Source of the DNA: Mesorhizobium sp. WSM2240
Lineage (GTDB): Bacteria > Pseudomonadota > Alphaproteobacteria > Rhizobiales > Rhizobiaceae
Reading direction: 5' to 3'
NCBI RefSeq assembly: GCF_040438645.1
Contig: NZ_CP159253.1
Coordinates: forward strand, 3,410,001-3,474,000
DNA: 64,000 nt
Every line of letters begins with the position of its first letter. The first letter of the stretch is position 1. Of this stretch, positions 60,643-64,000 are shown piece after piece. The notes beneath the pieces are model-generated. The model searched no databases. It worked only from the letters and a program-made list of their open reading frames with translations, and was not told the origin of the DNA. The position numbers and the translations under genes were made by a program.

Positions 60643-61434
60643 TTAGTCCTCGTAGGAGTGGCCGGCGCGCAGGCCATCGCGCACGCGCGCCGCAATCGCC
60701 AGGAACTCGGGCGTTTCGCGAATGTCGAGCGGGCGCTCCTTGGGCAGCGTCGATTCGATCACGTCGGTGACCCGGCCCGGCCGCGGCGACATGACAACGA
60801 TGCGCGTCGACAGATACACCGCCTCGGGAATGGAGTGGGTGACGAAGCAGATCGTCTTATTGGTCCCCCGCCAGAGCTCCAGCAATTGCTCGTTCAGATG
60901 GTCGCGCACGATCTCATCGAGGGCGCCGAACGGTTCGTCCATCAGCAAAAGGTCGGCGTCGAACGCCAGCGCGCGGGCGATCGACGCGCGCTGCTGCATG
61001 CCGCCGGAAAGCTGCCACGGATATTTCTTCTCGAAACCGGTAAGGTTGACCAGTTCGAGCGTCCGTTGGACGCGGGCCTTCTGTTCCGCCCTGGAGAGCC
61101 CCATGATCTCCAGCGGCAGGGTCACATTGCGCTCTATCGTGCGCCACGGAAACAGCGCCGCGGCCTGAAACACGTAGCCATAGGCACGGCTCTCGCGCGC
61201 CTGTTCCGGCGTCATGCCGTTGATTTCGATCGTGCCGTCGGTGGGTTTTTCGAGATCGGCGATCACCCTCAGAAATGTCGTCTTGCCGCAACCTGACGGT
61301 CCGATGAACGAAACGAACTCGCCCTTGCCGATGGTCAGATCGACATCGGAAAGCGCCCGCACCGGCCCGTCGCTGGTTTCGAAGGTCAGGCCGAGCCCCC
61401 TGGCGGCAATGACGGTTCTGGTCGGATCGGTCAT
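60643..61434 (-). CDS. ABC transporter ATP-binding protein
   Basis: Cytoplasmic ATPase of 263 residues from the start at 61434 (MTDPTRTVIAARGLGLTFET); in-frame starts at 61470 and 61503 cannot be excluded and none has a good ribosome site. Walker A is FIGPSGCGKTTFLRVIADLE, Q-loop YVFQAAALFPWRTIERNVTL, signature LSGGMQQRASIARALAFDAD, Walker B LLLMDEPFGALDEIVRDHLN, and switch His in KTICFVTHSIPEAVYL. This is the SsuB/TauB-type class that pairs with NMT1 receptors. It is first in the transporter operon and divergent from the cupin gene. Confidence 0.93.
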   Translation of the reverse strand: MTDPTRTVIAARGLGLTFETSDGPVRALSDVDLTIGKGEFVSFIGPSGCGKTTFLRVIADLEKPTDGTIEINGMTPEQARESRAYGYVFQAAALFPWRTIERNVTLPLEIMGLSRAEQKARVQRTLELVNLTGFEKKYPWQLSGGMQQRASIARALAFDADLLLMDEPFGALDEIVRDHLNEQLLELWRGTNKTICFVTHSIPEAVYLSTRIVVMSPRPGRVTDVIESTLPKERPLDIRETPEFLAIAARVRDGLRAGHSYED

Positions 61435-61539
61435 CGCTCGAGGAGGTTCCTGCTGCACGGTCGAAAGCATCGGGCTATGATAGGCGAGATTGCCGCTTGG
61501 CATGCAAGAAATCCAGTTCCTGGTTGTGGAGAAGCCGCA

Positions 61540-61950
61540 ATGGACGCCTCATCGAAGCCCACCTGCCGCGTCGTTCGCCCCGGCTCCGCTTATGACGGCA
61601 GCCAAGGGCTCAGCTACTTCGAGGGAATCGCCGCCGAAACAGTGGGTTCCAGGGCATTGTGCATGCACGTGGTAACTATTCCGCCGGGCGCGCGGGCCCG
61701 AGCGCATCTGCATGAAAGCCACGAATCGGCCGTCTATGTGCTCTCCGGCGAGGCGCGAACCTGGTTCGGCGAAAGGCTGGAGGAGTTCGCCGACATGAAG
61801 GCCGGCGACATGATGTATATCCCGGCTGGCGTCCCCCATCTGCCGGCCAATCTCGGCGACGTACCCTGCACGGCGATCATCGCGCGTACCGATCCCGGCG
61901 AACAGGAGAGCGTGGTGCTGCTGCCGGACCTGGATGCGCTCGCGAAATAG
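61540..61950 (+). CDS. Cupin-domain protein beside the transporter/dihydropyrimidinase block
   Basis: 136 residues. The start at 61540 (MDASSKPTCRVVRPGSAYDG) follows GTGGAGAAGCCGCA; an earlier ATG at 61477 overlaps the ATPase region and is less likely. The cupin fold shows motif 1 in RARAHLHESHESAVYVLSGE (HxH and Glu) and motif 2 in MMYIPAGVPHLPANLGDVPC (His). The motif-2 His and the H-x-H site fit a mononuclear metal. It is the only plus-strand gene in the 57-64 kb block, suggesting independent control. The substrate may be a pyrimidine breakdown product, but this is context only. Confidence 0.87.
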   Translation: MDASSKPTCRVVRPGSAYDGSQGLSYFEGIAAETVGSRALCMHVVTIPPGARARAHLHESHESAVYVLSGEARTWFGERLEEFADMKAGDMMYIPAGVPHLPANLGDVPCTAIIARTDPGEQESVVLLPDLDALAK

Positions 61951-61952
61951 TC

Positions 61953-62324
61953 TCACGGACATTTCCTGACCTCGCCCCAAGGCTCCCCATTGGACGCTCG
62001 GATGCGGGGCAGCGTCGGATCGGTCATGTCCTTTTCGATGATGAAGGTCTCGACCGTCCGGTAGTCCTCGCCTTCGTGGCCACAGAGCCCAGTTGCGACC
62101 TGAGTGCCGTCCTTGGCCGACGACACCTGCAGCCATTCGCATCCTGTCTCGTAGCCCTCGACGCTGTCGGCCTTCAGCACTAGCATTTCGTCATTGTTGT
62201 AATTGCTGTCACGCATGAATTTGCATCCGGCCTCGTTGCCCCAGACACCCTCCAACGCAAGGGTTTGTGCCTGTGCCGGGCCAGCTACGCTGGCGACGAT
62301 CGTTGCAACGCAAGTCAACCGCAT
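61953..62324 (-). CDS. Small secreted Cys-containing protein
   Basis: 123 residues from the ATG at 62324 (MRLTCVATIVASVAGPAQAQ), a signal peptide cleaved near AQAQ. A GTG at 62342 overlaps the dihydropyrimidinase stop and would add six residues (MSLALL). The mature part has Cys in EGVWGNEAGCKFMRDSNYNN, GYETGCEWLQVSSAKDG, TGLCGHEGEDYRTVETFI and the C-terminal VRKCP, so two disulfides are possible. It is not recognised as a known family. It begins at the end of the dihydropyrimidinase gene, so it is probably co-transcribed with it, and it ends next to the cupin gene with a 2-base gap. Confidence 0.7.
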   Translation of the reverse strand: MRLTCVATIVASVAGPAQAQTLALEGVWGNEAGCKFMRDSNYNNDEMLVLKADSVEGYETGCEWLQVSSAKDGTQVATGLCGHEGEDYRTVETFIIEKDMTDPTLPRIRASNGEPWGEVRKCP

Positions 62325-62338
62325 CAGCAACGCCAAGC

Positions 62339-63787
62339 TCACACTCCCGCCGGAATGCCGGTGCGCTCGACTTTGCGCGGCGCGACGACCTCTTTCCACT
62401 TTGACAGAGCGCGGTTTACCGCGGCATTCGGCTCGCGGGCGACGAATTCGCCGTGGCCGGGCTTCGCCAGCACGTCCGATTCCTGGATGACCAGTTCGCC
62501 GCGCGACAGCACGAAGCGCGGCAGGCCAGTCACTTCGAAGCCTTCGAAAACGTTGTAGTCGATCACCGACTGCTGGTCCTTTGCCGAAATCGTCTTCTTG
62601 CGCTTGGGATCCCACACCACGATGTCGGCGTCCGCTCCTTCGACGATGGCGCCCTTTTTCGGGTACATATTCAATATCTTGGCGATGTTCGTGGAAGTGA
62701 CGGCGACGAACTCGTTCATGGTCAGCCGGCCGGTATTGACCCCCTTGGTCCACAGCACAGGCATGCGGTCTTCGAGCCCGCCCGTGCCGTTCGGGATTTT
62801 TGTGAAATCTCCGACGCCGAAGCGCTTCTGCTCCGTCGTGAAGGAGCAATGGTCGGTCGCGACCACCTGCAGAGACCCTGCCTGCAAGCCGGCCCACAGC
62901 GAATCCTGGTGCAGCTTGTTGCGGAAGGGCGGGCTCATCACACGGCGCGCCGCATGGTCCCAATCCTTGTTCATGTACTCGCTTTCGTCGAGCGTCAGGT
63001 GCTGCACCAGCGGCTCGCCGAAAACGCGCATGCCCTTCTGCCTGGCCCTGCGGATCGCCTCATGCGCCTGCTCGCAGGAAACGTGCACGACGTATAGCGG
63101 CGCGCCCGCCATATCGGCGATCATGATGGCGCGGTTGGTCGCCTCGCCTTCCACCTCCGGCGGCCGCGAATAGGCGTGCGCCTCCGGGCCATCATTGCCG
63201 GCGGCGAGCAGCTTTTGCTGCAACTGCGCGACCACGTCGCCGTTTTCGGCATGGACCAGCGGCAACGCGCCGAGGGCTGCGCAGCGCTGGAACGACGAAT
63301 ACATTTCGTCGTCGTCGACCATCAGCGCGCCCTTGTACGCCATGAAATGCTTGAACGAGGTGATGCCCTTGTCGACGACGGTCGCCATCTCGTTGAACAC
63401 CTGCTCGCCCCACCAGGTGATCGCCATGTGGAAGGAAAAATCCGCGCAGGCCTTGGAGGTCTTGTTATCCCACATCTGCAAGGCTTCGAGCAGCGACTGG
63501 CCCGGCGACGGCAGGCAGAAGTCAACCACCATGGTCGTGCCGCCGGCGAGTGCCGCGCGCGTGCCGCTCTCGAAATCGTCGGCCGAATAGGTGCCCATGA
63601 ACGGCATTTCGAGGTGAGTGTGCGGATCGATGCCGCCCGGCATCACATAACAACCGGTGGCGTCATATTCGTGGTCGGCATGCAAGTCCGGCCCGATGCC
63701 GATGATCTTGTCGTGCTTGATCAGCACATCGCCCTTCCAGGTGCGGTCGGCCGTGACAATGGTGCCGTTCTTGATGACTTTGGACAT
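62339..63787 (-). CDS. hydA: Dihydropyrimidinase (hydantoinase)
   Basis: Zinc amidohydrolase opening dihydrouracil, dihydrothymine or hydantoins to N-carbamoyl amino acids. The start at 63787 (MSKVIKNGTIVTADRTWKGD) gives 482 residues, the normal length. Metal ligands and signature: VMPGGIDPHTHLEMPFMGTY (HxH), the carboxylated Lys in TSFKHFMAYKGALMVDDDEM, HAENGDVVAQLQ, VVHVSCEQAHEAIRRARQKG and VVATDHCSFTTEQKRFGVGD (Asp). LTRxG-type C-terminal GELVIQESDVLAKPG is present. The next gene upstream on the same strand is an M20 amidohydrolase, the usual partner for the next step, N-carbamoyl-beta-alanine hydrolysis. Confidence 0.96.
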   Translation of the reverse strand: MSKVIKNGTIVTADRTWKGDVLIKHDKIIGIGPDLHADHEYDATGCYVMPGGIDPHTHLEMPFMGTYSADDFESGTRAALAGGTTMVVDFCLPSPGQSLLEALQMWDNKTSKACADFSFHMAITWWGEQVFNEMATVVDKGITSFKHFMAYKGALMVDDDEMYSSFQRCAALGALPLVHAENGDVVAQLQQKLLAAGNDGPEAHAYSRPPEVEGEATNRAIMIADMAGAPLYVVHVSCEQAHEAIRRARQKGMRVFGEPLVQHLTLDESEYMNKDWDHAARRVMSPPFRNKLHQDSLWAGLQAGSLQVVATDHCSFTTEQKRFGVGDFTKIPNGTGGLEDRMPVLWTKGVNTGRLTMNEFVAVTSTNIAKILNMYPKKGAIVEGADADIVVWDPKRKKTISAKDQQSVIDYNVFEGFEVTGLPRFVLSRGELVIQESDVLAKPGHGEFVAREPNAAVNRALSKWKEVVAPRKVERTGIPAGV

Positions 63788-63853
63788 GTCTTGCGTTCCC
63801 TGTTCTGTCGCGCGCTTTTCCAAGCGCCAAAGCCGATATGAAGCGAAGGCAGA

Positions 63854-64000
63854 TCAGTCTACGATCACCGCTGTTTCCACCACCGCGTGGAAGAGCACGT
63901 CGCAGCCGGCCGCGGCCCATTCGGGGAAAATCTCCTCGGCCTCGTTGTGGCTGAGCCCGTCGACGCAGGGGCACATCACCATAGCCGTCGGCGCCACCCG
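63854..64000 (-). CDS. M20-family Zn amidohydrolase, C-terminal end (beta-ureidopropionase or N-carbamoyl amino acid hydrolase type)
   Basis: Only the last 48 residues are in the window. They read AMVMCPCVDGLSHNEAEEIF and then WAAAGCDVLFHAVVETAVIV before the stop. The PxVDGLSHNExE motif with the metal- or substrate-binding SHNE is diagnostic of the allantoate amidohydrolase/N-carbamoyl-amino-acid hydrolase family. Lying directly upstream of dihydropyrimidinase (66 bases), it fits the next step of reductive pyrimidine breakdown, beta-ureidopropionase. The substrate is inferred from context. Confidence 0.88.
   Translation of the reverse strand, partial: RVAPTAMVMCPCVDGLSHNEAEEIFPEWAAAGCDVLFHAVVETAVIVD

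Overview
This 64 kb window is GC-rich chromosomal DNA of an alphaproteobacterium. It is most likely a member of the Rhizobiales close to Mesorhizobium and other Phyllobacteriaceae. That placement is inferred from gene content and order: a complete mraZ-to-ligA division/cell-wall cluster, a btaAB betaine-lipid operon with PhoB boxes, an ArsR-methyltransferase fusion next to metF, and a rhizobial-type dihydropyrimidinase/ABC transporter block. No species call can be made from sequence reading alone. Nearly everything is core or ordinary accessory metabolism; there is no prophage, integron, CRISPR array or intact insertion sequence.

Layout. 1-24,550 (minus strand): the dcw cluster, transcribed right to left as mraZ, rsmH, ftsL, ftsI, murE, murF, mraY, murD, ftsW, murG, murC, murB, then ddlB, ftsQ, ftsA, ftsZ, then lpxC, bamD, recN and the 5' part of ligA. 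Many joints are 1-4 base stop/start overlaps. The run is broken once, between murB and ddlB, by a GNAT acetyltransferase gene on the opposite strand with clearly lower GC. The ddlB-side interval carries seven GANTC (CcrM methylation) sites in 127 bp. Upstream of mraZ, TGGGN repeats at exact 10-bp phasing overlap a good promoter and look like the MraZ operator.

24,900-30,500: a PLP-dependent cystathionine lyase/synthase-family gene, the decayed remains of an MNT-HEPN toxin-antitoxin pair, the RNase P RNA gene (minus strand), an SLT lytic transglycosylase, an amidase plus TerB-DnaJ protein pair, a transporter gene fragment and a tiny lipoprotein. 30,600-43,900: 5-oxoprolinase, a cupin, an ArsR/SRPBCC operon with a perfect palindromic operator, btaAB, a class C beta-lactamase-fold hydrolase, a GH25 lysozyme lipoprotein, an MltB-type transglycosylase ending in a 7-bp minisatellite, an ornithine/diaminopimelate-type decarboxylase and an EamA transporter.

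44,000-57,000: a 28-residue membrane peptide, metF with its ArsR-methyltransferase regulator, TrmO, DUF2293, MOSC, a FabH-like ketosynthase, a secreted protein, EttA, a stand-alone ATP-dependent DNA ligase, a 700-bp non-coding stretch with a 16-bp inverted repeat, a lysophospholipase-like hydrolase, and a CoA-transferase/thiamine-diphosphate enzyme operon. 57,000-64,000: a CHRD protein, then an NMT1/THI5-type ABC transporter, a cupin, a small secreted protein, dihydropyrimidinase and the end of an M20 amidohydrolase. The last block reads as uptake and reductive/hydrolytic breakdown of pyrimidines or hydantoins. The most interesting signals are regulatory: the GANTC cluster, the MraZ operator, the Pho boxes, the two ArsR-type palindromes, and the repeat that has overrun a stop codon.
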